DNA from: GCA-2746365 sp964651445
GTDB taxonomy: Bacteria > Pseudomonadota > Gammaproteobacteria > SZUA-229
Length of the DNA: 7,320 bases
Reading direction: 5' to 3'
Assembly: GCA_964651445.1 (NCBI GenBank)
Contig: CAZYYW010000102.1
Coordinates: forward strand, 1-7,320
Shown: one piece after another, positions 1 through 5,557 of the stretch
Layout: the number at the start of each line of letters is the position of its first letter
Position numbering within the stretch: position 1 is the first letter of the stretch
The notes under the pieces: model-generated
What the model saw: the letters and a program-made list of their open reading frames with translations, nothing else
The model's database searches: none
Told to the model about the DNA's origin: nothing
Made by a program: the position numbers and the translations under genes

Positions 1-2
1 AA

Positions 3-62
3 GGCTTTAGCGCATTGCAGCACGCTTTAGAAAGAGGCTATTTTGATCTTGCAGATAATTAG
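3..62 (+). CDS. 3' end of an unidentified gene (C-terminal 19 residues)
   Basis: Reading from position 3 there is an open frame of 19 codons ending in TAG at 60-62. The translated tail, GFSALQHALERGYFDLADN, looks like real protein: an amphipathic helix with mixed charge and no low-complexity bias. The other two plus-strand frames stop at 8-10 and 28-30. I do not recognise the family from so short a tail. The gene would converge on the minus-strand GxxExxY gene. Its stop codon is the last three bases of the left copy of the ATAATTAG direct repeat, so the neighbouring element begins immediately after it. Calling it coding rests only on frame openness and residue composition. Confidence 0.4.
   Translation, partial: GFSALQHALERGYFDLADN
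55..62. repeat. Left copy of 8-bp direct repeat ATAATTAG (candidate target site duplication)
   Basis: ATAATTAG here is identical to positions 575-582 and directly abuts the left terminal inverted repeat at 63. The flanking bases beyond the repeat differ (G at 54, C at 583), so the identity stops at exactly 8 bp. Removing one copy and the element would restore an uninterrupted site running from ...GCAG through ATAATTAG into CACC.... Confidence 0.7.
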
Positions 63-101
63 GGGTCTATGTCATTTTAAGTGGGCAATACATCTATTTT
101 T

Positions 102-132
102 TATAGACACAGAGACCACAGAGCACACAGAG
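102..132. repeat. Inner inverted repeat, left arm, with three CACAGAG heptamers
   Basis: This 31-nt arm matches the reverse complement of 513-543 at 29 of 31 positions; the two mismatches are adjacent (CA at 124-125 against AT). It contains three CACAGAG heptamers at 108-114, 117-123 and 126-132 with a strict 9-nt period. It ends at 132, directly next to the stop codon of the minus-strand GxxExxY gene (133-135). Confidence 0.9.
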
Positions 133-510
133 TTATAATTTGTAACGTTTAATTCCATTGACCAATCTAGATTCATTAAAATTTATCAATAGCCCCGTAG
201 ATATACCTGCCAATTTTAAGTAAGTTAAAATCTGTGCCTCATGAATTTTCAATATTTTTTCCACGGATTTAAGCTCCAGAATTAAGCAATCATCCACCAA
301 AAAATCAAGCCTGTAGCCACATTCTAGCTTTATACCCTTGTATTCTATTGGAATGGATGCCTGAACAATAAAGGGTACATTCTTTACACTGAGTTCGTAA
401 GCTAAACATTTTTCGTAGGTGTTTTCTAATAATCCAGCACCTAAATGACGATGTACTTCAATGGCACAACCTATCACTATTTCTGAAAGCTCCTTACTAC
501 AACTTTTCAT
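133..510 (-). CDS. GxxExxY family protein, PD-(D/E)XK nuclease-like
   Basis: The 125-residue product carries the family signature G26-LL-E29-NT-Y32 after an N-terminal helix (about 5-22). It also has the core expected of a PD-(D/E)XK nuclease fold: D69 in YRLDF, then E79 and K81 in ILELKS, followed by a helix with Q93 and Y97 (QILTYL) and a final GLLINF strand. Its length is typical of the family, so it appears intact, and all presumed catalytic residues are present. The family's biochemical role is not established to my knowledge; nuclease activity is inferred from the motif. The ATG start at 510 is supported by the family N-terminus, though no good ribosome binding site precedes it. It is the only gene in an inverted-repeat element with flanking direct repeats, so it may be cargo or a mobility factor. 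Transcription could come from ppnN read-through, since I see no clear terminator between them. Confidence 0.9.
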   Translation of the reverse strand: MKSCSKELSEIVIGCAIEVHRHLGAGLLENTYEKCLAYELSVKNVPFIVQASIPIEYKGIKLECGYRLDFLVDDCLILELKSVEKILKIHEAQILTYLKLAGISTGLLINFNESRLVNGIKRYKL

Positions 511-512
511 TG

Positions 513-543
513 CTCTGTGATCTCTGTGGTCTCTGTGTCTATA
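513..543. repeat. Inner inverted repeat, right arm, with three CTCTGTG heptamers
   Basis: Reverse-complement partner of 102-132, with CTCTGTG at 513-519, 522-528 and 531-537. It ends two bases before the ATG (508-510) of the GxxExxY gene and so makes up its 5' leader. In gene sense the last heptamer puts GAG only 2 nt from the ATG, which is poor Shine-Dalgarno spacing. A transcript spanning both arms could pair them into a stem of about 31 bp with the coding region as the loop. A TATAGA hexamer resembling a -10 box lies at the outer end of the arm (538-543, minus sense), but no matching -35 box was seen. Confidence 0.9.
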
Positions 544-574
544 TCTTTATGCCCAATCGTTATGGCATAGACTC

Positions 575-582
575 ATAATTAG
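575..582. repeat. Right copy of 8-bp direct repeat ATAATTAG (candidate target site duplication)
   Basis: Second exact copy of the octamer at 55-62, in the same orientation, beginning right after the right inverted repeat ends at 574. It lies 22 bases beyond the ppnN stop codon, in the short ppnN 3' spacer. Confidence 0.7.
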
Positions 583-604
583 CACCGACTACCCCATTGA
601 TGGA

Positions 605-1975
605 TCACTTAATAATTTTATAACACGGCGCATATTCTGTACCCGGTAATTTCATCCGATGCTGGTCAACAAACGCAGACAGCAAAGCATCCATTGGCTG
701 CATAATTTCCTCATCACCATTGAGTTCAAAATGCCCGTTTTCTTCGATGGCACGAATACCTTCTGCTTTCACATTCCCGGCAACCACGCCTGAAAACGCA
801 CGCCTTAAATTTGCCGCTAGCAAATGACTGTCCTGATCTTTATGTAAAGCCAAGTTCCGCATGTTTTCATGCGTGGGTTCAAATGGCTTCTGAAAATGCT
901 CATCAATGGTCAATGCCCAATTATAATGGAAGGCATCACTTTGTTGTTCACGATATTTACGCACCTGCTGCATGCCTTCTTTCATTTCAATGGCGACACG
1001 TTCAGGGTCATCAATAATAATCTTATAACGCTGCTGCGCTTCTAGCCCCAGTGTGTCCAGCAGGAAGCGGTTCACCTGCTTAAAGTAATCTTCTGCACTT
1101 TTAGGCCCGGTAAAAATCAGTGGGAATGGCATTAATGCGTTATCGGGGTGCAATAAAATCCCCAGTATATAAAGTATTTCTTCTGCGGTGCCTGCGCCGC
1201 CGGGAAACACCACAATGCCATGACCCAGCCGCACAAATGCCTCCAGACGTTTTTCAATGTCCGGCATAATAATTAATTTATTAACGATAGGGTTGGGCGA
1301 CTCAGCGGCAATGATGCCCGGCTCGGTCATACCCAGATAACGGCCAACACCGGTTCGCTGTTTGGCATGACCGATGGTAGCGCCTTTCATCGGCCCCTTC
1401 ATTGCCCCCGGCCCGCAACCTGTGCAAATATCAAGGTTACGTAAACCTAGCTCATAACCCACTTCTTTGGTGTACTTGTATTCTTCTTGGGCAATGGAAT
1501 GACCGCCCCAGCACACCACTAAATTAGGTTCTCTGCCGGGAATAAAAACTTGTGCATTGCGCAAGATATGAAAAACCGCATTGGTTACATCAACCGATTC
1601 ATTCAGATTAAAACGCGGTGAATTAACGACTTTATTGTGTACATAGATAACATCTCGTAACACAGTGAACAGATGTTCATTAATACCCGCAATCAACTTA
1701 CCATCAACAAAGGCAATTGCCGGTGCATTTTTTAGTGATAACTTTATGCCTCGTTGACGTTGAATAGCTTCAATCGAAAAATCGGGGTAACGTGACAGCA
1801 GTTCCTTACCATCGTCCAGCGCACTGCCACTGTTCAACACTGCCAACGAACAATTACGGAAAATATTTTGCAGCTCGCCCTGACTGGTCTTTAAAATCCG
1901 CACTACTTCAAACTGCGACAGTGTTTCCAGTTGACCTTTGGGGGATATAACGGCATCAACGACTTCGTATTTCAT
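605..1975 (-). CDS. ppnN: Pyrimidine/purine nucleotide 5'-monophosphate nucleosidase (LOG-family)
   Basis: This cytosolic enzyme splits the N-glycosidic bond of nucleoside monophosphates, giving a free base and ribose 5-phosphate; E. coli PpnN is (p)ppGpp-responsive. The product resembles E. coli PpnN (formerly YgdH) along its length: an N-terminal domain (ISPKGQLETLSQFEV, then FRNCSLAVLNSGS), a central Rossmann-like LOG domain (about 150-330) with CWGGHSI, ICTGCGPGAMKGPMKGA and the nucleotide-binding PGGAGTAEE, and a C-terminal domain with FEPTHENM, LRRAFSGVVAGNVK and the ending MKLPGTEYAPCYKI. Its length (456 residues here, about 454 in E. coli) indicates a complete gene. I chose the ATG at 1975. 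An in-frame TTG at 1981 would add two residues, and neither start has a visible Shine-Dalgarno. The two elements described at 63-574 and 2084-2243 lie on either side of the gene. Confidence 0.96.
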   Translation of the reverse strand: MKYEVVDAVISPKGQLETLSQFEVVRILKTSQGELQNIFRNCSLAVLNSGSALDDGKELLSRYPDFSIEAIQRQRGIKLSLKNAPAIAFVDGKLIAGINEHLFTVLRDVIYVHNKVVNSPRFNLNESVDVTNAVFHILRNAQVFIPGREPNLVVCWGGHSIAQEEYKYTKEVGYELGLRNLDICTGCGPGAMKGPMKGATIGHAKQRTGVGRYLGMTEPGIIAAESPNPIVNKLIIMPDIEKRLEAFVRLGHGIVVFPGGAGTAEEILYILGILLHPDNALMPFPLIFTGPKSAEDYFKQVNRFLLDTLGLEAQQRYKIIIDDPERVAIEMKEGMQQVRKYREQQSDAFHYNWALTIDEHFQKPFEPTHENMRNLALHKDQDSHLLAANLRRAFSGVVAGNVKAEGIRAIEENGHFELNGDEEIMQPMDALLSAFVDQHRMKLPGTEYAPCYKIIK

Positions 1976-2008
1976 TATCAAATTTTATTATTAAATTACA
2001 GTGCAGAG

Positions 2009-2014
2009 AGTATA
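2009..2014 (-). promoter_or_regulatory. Possible -10 hexamer of a ppnN promoter
   Basis: On the minus strand this reads TATACT, five of six matches to the sigma70 -10 consensus. It is placed to give a leader of roughly 27 nt before the ATG at 1975. No convincing -35 hexamer lies 16-18 nt upstream, so the call is weak. The leader is very AT-rich. The MITE sits about 70 bp further upstream and does not interrupt this site. Confidence 0.3.
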
Positions 2015-2083
2015 ACGGATGATATCGGTTTGTGTGATTACGCCAGCAACGGCAAAGCTTTATGCCAACCGACTATTTGCTAA

Positions 2084-2243
2084 GGAACCTCTGAATAAGT
2101 CGTGAATCGGCATCTTGCAGGTTAGCTTATCCTGCTTCCGCGTTGTGAAACTTCGCAATAGCCAGCTATTACGCGCGTTCCACGCCTTGAACCAGAACAA
2201 GCTAATCTGCAATCTGCTCGACCCAGACTTGTTCAGAGGCTCC
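2084..2243. mobile_element. 160-bp palindromic MITE with IS5-like terminal repeats
   Basis: The ends GGAACCTCTGAATAAGTC (2084-2101) and, in reverse complement, GGAGCCTCTGAACAAGTC (2226-2243) agree at 16 of 18 positions. CTAA abuts both outer edges (2080-2083 and 2244-2247) and fits the YTAR target duplication of the IS5 group. The ends also resemble the IS5 terminus as I remember it (GGAAGG...GAAYAAG). Symmetry continues inward, for example TTGCAGGTTAGCTT (2115-2128) against the complement of the matching stretch at 2199-2212, down to a central AATAGC-CA-GCTATT dyad at 2157-2170. The whole unit is therefore one imperfect palindrome. It has no transposase gene and would need an IS5-family enzyme elsewhere in the genome. 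The open frame crossing it on the minus strand (2060-2263) reads through the repeats and is not a gene. Confidence 0.82.
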
Positions 2244-2278
2244 CTAAGAACATCGTAGCTCAACTAAAATCCATTATT

Positions 2279-2312
2279 TGATAAAACCTGTTGCCTGATA
2301 AAACTCGCTGTC
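2279..2312. repeat. Two imperfect 17-bp tandem units
   Basis: TGATAAAAC occurs at 2279-2287 and again at 2296-2304, so two units of 17 bp lie in tandem with about 13 of 17 positions shared. They sit just downstream of the ilvD stop codon. The copy number is only two and the match is partial, so this may be chance. Confidence 0.35.
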
Positions 2313-2333
2313 TGAATATGTTCGGCTGGCGAT

Positions 2334-4010
2334 TTAAAACTTATCCGTTACCGCGCCTTCCGATGCAGGGCGCACTAATCGAGCATATTTTGCCAGTGTG
2401 CCACGGGTTTCTTTTGGCTCTGGTGCCGTCCATTTGGCAAGACGTGCATCAATTTCCTGTTGTGGAATATTTAAATCAATGGTTCGTTTAACCGCATCAA
2501 TGGTAATGCTGTCACCATCTTCGATAATAGCAATGGTGCCGCCCACTGCCGCCTCAGGGGTGAGATGCCCGACCATAAAGCCATGGCTACCGCCAGAGAA
2601 ACGACCGTCGGTAATTAACGCCACATCTTTGCCCAAACCTTTGCCCATAATCGCACCGGTAGGGCCTAACATTTCGCGCATACCCGGGCCACCAACGGGG
2701 CCTTCATAACGAATCACCACGACATCACCTTTCACCACGGTGTCATCAAGCACGGCCGTCAATGCCAGTTCTTCGGAATCAAATACCCGCGCACTACCGG
2801 TAAAACTCAAACCTTCTTTACCGGTAATTTTTGCTATTGCGCCAGTGCTGGCGACGTTGCCGTATAACACCACAATGTGGCTGTCTTTTTTGATGGGGTT
2901 GTCCAGTGGGCGAATAATATCTTGTCCAGTAGGATAAGGCTGCACATCAGCAAGGTTTTCTGCCATAGTTTTGCCGGTAACGGTCAGGCAATCGCCATGT
3001 AACAAACCAGCATCCAGCAGCATTTTCATTACTGGACGAATACCCCCAATGGCAATCAATTCTGACATTAGGTACTTACCGCTAGGTCTTAGGTCCGCCA
3101 GTAAAGGAACTTTTTTACCAATGTGGGTAAAGTCATCCAGTTCAAGCTCGACATTGGCAGAGTGCGCCATCGCCAGTAAATGCAACACTGCATTGGTAGA
3201 ACCGCCCAGTGCCATCACCACCGTAATGGCATTTTCAAATGCCTTACGGGTCATAATGTCGCTGGGTTTAATGTCTTTTTTGATTAGTTCCATTACCGCA
3301 ATGCCAGCGCGATGGCAGTCATTCTTTTTATCCTGCGATACGGCTTCTTGTGCCGAACTGTTCGGCAGGCTCATGCCCATAGCTTCAATCGCCGACGCCA
3401 TTGTATTGGCGGTGTACATGCCACCGCAGGAACCCGCACCCGGAATAGCAGTGTCTTCAACTTCTTTAAGCTCTTCCGCAGACACAGTGCCCGCCGCCAC
3501 GCCACCAACGGCTTCAAATACGGAAACGATGTCACGATGTTTTGCGCCGGGTTTGATGGTGCCGCCATACACAAAAATAGACGGACGATTTAATCGCGCC
3601 ATGGCAATCAAACAACCAGGCATATTTTTATCGCAGCCGCCTATAGCGACCAAGCCGTCAAAACCTTGCGCACCGGTAACGGTTTCAATCGAATCGGCAA
3701 TCACTTCACGTGACACCAGTGAGTAACGCATACCTGGCGTACCCATAGAAATACCATCGGACACGGTAATGGTATTGAAAATGATGCTTTTCGCACCGGC
3801 TTCATCTGCACCTCTGGCGGCATCTTCAGCCAGTTTATTAATGTGCATATTACAAGGTGTAATCATGCTCCAAGTTGAGGCAATACCAACTTGAGGTATT
3901 TTAAAATCGGCATCGTCAAAGCCAACGGCACGTAACATCGCACGACCGGGTGCCTTCGACACGCCATCAACCACAACCGAAGAATATTTACGTGTTTTAT
4001 CATTTGCCAT
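2334..4010 (-). CDS. ilvD: Dihydroxy-acid dehydratase
   Basis: This cytosolic enzyme dehydrates 2,3-dihydroxy-isovalerate and 2,3-dihydroxy-3-methylvalerate to the 2-keto acids that precede valine, isoleucine and leucine. The 558 residues carry the IlvD/Edd signatures: GGCDKNMPGC (124-133), GAGSCGGMYTANTM (191-204) and ALITDGRFSGGSHG (464-477). C53, C126 and C195 are spaced like the three cluster ligands of [2Fe-2S] dihydroxy-acid dehydratases, and K128 occupies the position of the modified Mg-binding lysine in that class. At 558 residues it belongs to the short form rather than the roughly 616-residue [4Fe-4S] form of E. coli; the cluster type is inferred, not seen. The ATG start at 4010 is backed by GAGAGGT 7 nt upstream and by a typical N-terminus. 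It is transcribed away from argA, and no other ilv gene lies in the window. Confidence 0.97.
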   Translation of the reverse strand: MANDKTRKYSSVVVDGVSKAPGRAMLRAVGFDDADFKIPQVGIASTWSMITPCNMHINKLAEDAARGADEAGAKSIIFNTITVSDGISMGTPGMRYSLVSREVIADSIETVTGAQGFDGLVAIGGCDKNMPGCLIAMARLNRPSIFVYGGTIKPGAKHRDIVSVFEAVGGVAAGTVSAEELKEVEDTAIPGAGSCGGMYTANTMASAIEAMGMSLPNSSAQEAVSQDKKNDCHRAGIAVMELIKKDIKPSDIMTRKAFENAITVVMALGGSTNAVLHLLAMAHSANVELELDDFTHIGKKVPLLADLRPSGKYLMSELIAIGGIRPVMKMLLDAGLLHGDCLTVTGKTMAENLADVQPYPTGQDIIRPLDNPIKKDSHIVVLYGNVASTGAIAKITGKEGLSFTGSARVFDSEELALTAVLDDTVVKGDVVVIRYEGPVGGPGMREMLGPTGAIMGKGLGKDVALITDGRFSGGSHGFMVGHLTPEAAVGGTIAIIEDGDSITIDAVKRTIDLNIPQQEIDARLAKWTAPEPKETRGTLAKYARLVRPASEGAVTDKF

Positions 4011-4017
4011 GGTTCTT

Positions 4018-4024
4018 ACCTCTC
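4018..4024 (-). promoter_or_regulatory. ilvD ribosome binding site
   Basis: In minus-strand sense this reads GAGAGGT, a good match to the Shine-Dalgarno core, 7 nt before the ATG at 4008-4010. It is the clearest ribosome binding site in the window and fixes the ilvD start. Confidence 0.75.
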
Positions 4025-4054
4025 AGGAAACCTTCTATACTAGGAACTATAATG

Positions 4055-4082
4055 TTGAACTAAAAATAGAATCGCGTATATT
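4055..4082 (+). promoter_or_regulatory. Candidate sigma70 promoter for argA
   Basis: TTGAAC (4055-4060) and TATATT (4077-4082) are separated by 16 bp and match the -35 and -10 consensus at four and five of six positions. Transcription would start near 4089, about 18 nt before the GTG start of argA. The ilvD promoter must lie in the same 96-bp divergent region, but I could not pick a convincing pair of boxes for it. No clear ArgR-type operator was seen here. Confidence 0.5.
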
Positions 4083-4106
4083 ACAAGTTTAATTGTTTCG
4101 AGAGTA

Positions 4107-5498
4107 GTGCCGAGATCAAATTTGGTGGATAAAAAAACAAAAATAAACAGCAATAGCGGCATTGAATCTGATGCTGCGGCTAATCATGTAAACTGGTTCA
4201 GACAGTCTGCGCCGTACATCCACGCCCACCGCAACGCCACCTTTGTCATATTGTTTGGTGGCGAAGCGGTAGAGCACGATAATTTCGCCCACCTGATCCA
4301 TGATATTGCATTGCTGGACAGCTTGGGTGTACGCATTGTGCTGGTACACGGCGCACGACCACAAATCGAGCAACAACTAACCGCATTAAATATTCAGTCT
4401 GAATTTGCTGACAATATGCGTATTAGCCAAAGTGAAAACATGCCAGCAGTGGAACAAGCTGTTGGTCAGGTACGCATGAGCATCGAGGCAAAACTTTCGA
4501 TGGGGCTGCCAAACACACCCATGGCTGGTTCGGCAATACGGGTTGTTTCCGGTAATTTTATTACTGCACGACCTTATGGCATTCGTAATGGTGTGGACTA
4601 TTGCCAGACTGGCAACGTCCGAAGTGTCGACGCCAGTGCCATCAAAACACACCTTAAAAACCACAACGTGGTATTGATCTCGCCCATTGGGTATTCCCCA
4701 TCTGGGGAAATTTTCAATCTACGCGCTGAAGACGTTGCCACTGAAGTTGCCATCGAGCTAAAAGCCGACAAACTAATTTTTATCATGGAAAGTAATGGTG
4801 TTAGTGACAAGCAAGGTAAGCTGTTACAACAATTGAATTTGCCGCAAGCAGAAAGCTGGTTAAATAAACACAGAGACGAAAAAGATCTGAACCAAAATCA
4901 GGAAATCCAGATACATCTAAACAACGCAGCCCACGCTTGCCGTGGAGGCGTTAGACGCATACATCTGCTGAGCCGACAAATTGATGGCGCGTTGTTGCAG
5001 GAACTGTATACCCGCGATGGTATTGGCACTCTGGTTACAGCGGAAAATTATGAAGGCCTGCGTATCGCCACCATTGGCGACATTGGCGGCATTATGCAAC
5101 TCATCTCGCCACTAGAACAACAGGGCGTCCTAGTAAAACGTTCGCGTGAGCAACTGGAATTAGATATCAGCAACTTCACCGTGATTGAACGCGACGGCAT
5201 GATTATCGCCTGCGCCGCCATGTTTTCTTTTGCTGAAACACAGGCAGCAGAACTTGCCTGTCTGGCCGTTCACAAAGACTACCAAACGCAGGGGCGTGGT
5301 GATGATTTAATGCAACATATAGAGTGGCAGGCGAGAAAAAAACACATAAAAAAATTATTCACCTTAACCACACAGACCATGCATTGGTTTATCGAACGTG
5401 GTTTTTCCGAGTGTAATACCGATGACTTGCCAATGGAAAAAAAATCTCTATATAATTATCAGCGCAACTCAAAAATTTTTTGCAAGCCAATAAATTAA
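4107..5498 (+). CDS. argA: N-acetylglutamate synthase (amino-acid N-acetyltransferase)
   Basis: This cytosolic enzyme transfers acetyl from acetyl-CoA to L-glutamate, the first committed step of arginine synthesis, and is classically inhibited by arginine. It has the fused ArgA layout: an amino-acid-kinase-like domain (about 45-300; FVILFGGEAVEHDNF, HGARPQIE, GVDYCQTG, EIFNLRAEDVATEVAI, CRGGVRRIHLLS, DGALLQELYTRDGIG) followed by a GNAT acetyltransferase domain (about 317-458; LAVHKDYQTQGRGDDLM with the CoA-binding QTQGRG at 393-398). Similarity to E. coli ArgA begins at WFRQSAPYIHAHR (30-42). The first 29 residues are polar, so the protein is about 20 longer than the 443-residue E. coli enzyme. 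The GTG start at 4107 is the longest reading; TTG at 4122 or GTG at 4125 are alternatives, with GAGA at 4112-4115 upstream. It is divergent from ilvD and 59 bp from nadC. Confidence 0.95.
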   Translation: MPRSNLVDKKTKINSNSGIESDAAANHVNWFRQSAPYIHAHRNATFVILFGGEAVEHDNFAHLIHDIALLDSLGVRIVLVHGARPQIEQQLTALNIQSEFADNMRISQSENMPAVEQAVGQVRMSIEAKLSMGLPNTPMAGSAIRVVSGNFITARPYGIRNGVDYCQTGNVRSVDASAIKTHLKNHNVVLISPIGYSPSGEIFNLRAEDVATEVAIELKADKLIFIMESNGVSDKQGKLLQQLNLPQAESWLNKHRDEKDLNQNQEIQIHLNNAAHACRGGVRRIHLLSRQIDGALLQELYTRDGIGTLVTAENYEGLRIATIGDIGGIMQLISPLEQQGVLVKRSREQLELDISNFTVIERDGMIIACAAMFSFAETQAAELACLAVHKDYQTQGRGDDLMQHIEWQARKKHIKKLFTLTTQTMHWFIERGFSECNTDDLPMEKKSLYNYQRNSKIFCKPIN

Positions 5499-5557
5499 TC
5501 ATATCCTCGGCGCATAACATTCTGCTGACAAGACGCCTTTAAGAGCAACATCATCTT

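Larger units (their letters stand above)
63..574 (-). mobile_element. 512-bp candidate mobile element with terminal inverted repeats and one GxxExxY gene
   Basis: The left end reads GGGTCTATGTCAT (63-75). The reverse complement of the right end (562-574) reads GAGTCTATGCCAT, 11 of 13 identical. Both arms continue after the same spacing into TGGGCA (82-87, and 550-555 in reverse complement), then after 14 nt on the left and 6 nt on the right into a 31-nt repeat with two mismatches (102-132 and 513-543). Exact copies of ATAATTAG abut both outer ends (55-62 and 575-582), as expected for an 8-bp target site duplication. The only gene inside is the 125-codon GxxExxY gene. No known transposase is present, so the element would be non-autonomous or mobilised by an undescribed mechanism. 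Known families making roughly 8-bp duplications include IS66, ISL3, ISAs1 and IS256, but I cannot match these ends to any of them. Confidence 0.72.
1976..2333. other. ilvD-ppnN intergenic region (358 bp)
   Basis: This gap between two co-directional minus-strand genes holds the possible ppnN -10 box (2009-2014), the palindromic MITE (2084-2243) with its CTAA duplications, and a short 17-bp-period repeat near the ilvD stop (2279-2312). I see no GC-rich hairpin with a T run that would terminate ilvD, and no RNA gene. Without the MITE and one CTAA copy the spacer would be about 194 bp. Confidence 0.7.

Noticed and set aside
102..543. CRISPR-like array from the regularly spaced CACAGAG heptamers
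   Set aside because: The period is 9 nt with 2-nt gaps, there are only three units per side and the two sides are inverted. There are no spacers of normal length and no cas genes.
1976..1981. TTG at 1979-1981 as the ppnN start
   Set aside because: It adds only two residues before an in-frame ATG and has no better ribosome binding site, so the ATG at 1975 is preferred; the TTG cannot be excluded.
2060..2263. 67-codon minus-strand open frame between ppnN and ilvD
   Set aside because: It is made almost entirely of the MITE: both terminal repeats are translated within it. No ribosome binding site or protein family is recognisable, and it is not a transposase fragment I can identify.
2971..3726. 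251-codon plus-strand open frame opposite ilvD
   Set aside because: It lies wholly antisense to the clearly coding ilvD, is rich in serine, proline and alanine as shadow frames are, and shows no family motif.
4011..4106. ArgR operator or leader-peptide attenuator in the ilvD-argA divergent region
   Set aside because: No good ArgR-box palindrome is visible, and the 96-bp region leaves no room for a leader peptide with runs of branched-chain codons followed by competing hairpins.
5499..5557. Terminator between argA and nadC
   Set aside because: Only a 4-bp GGCG/CGCC pairing with a long loop and three T residues is present, too weak to support a terminator.
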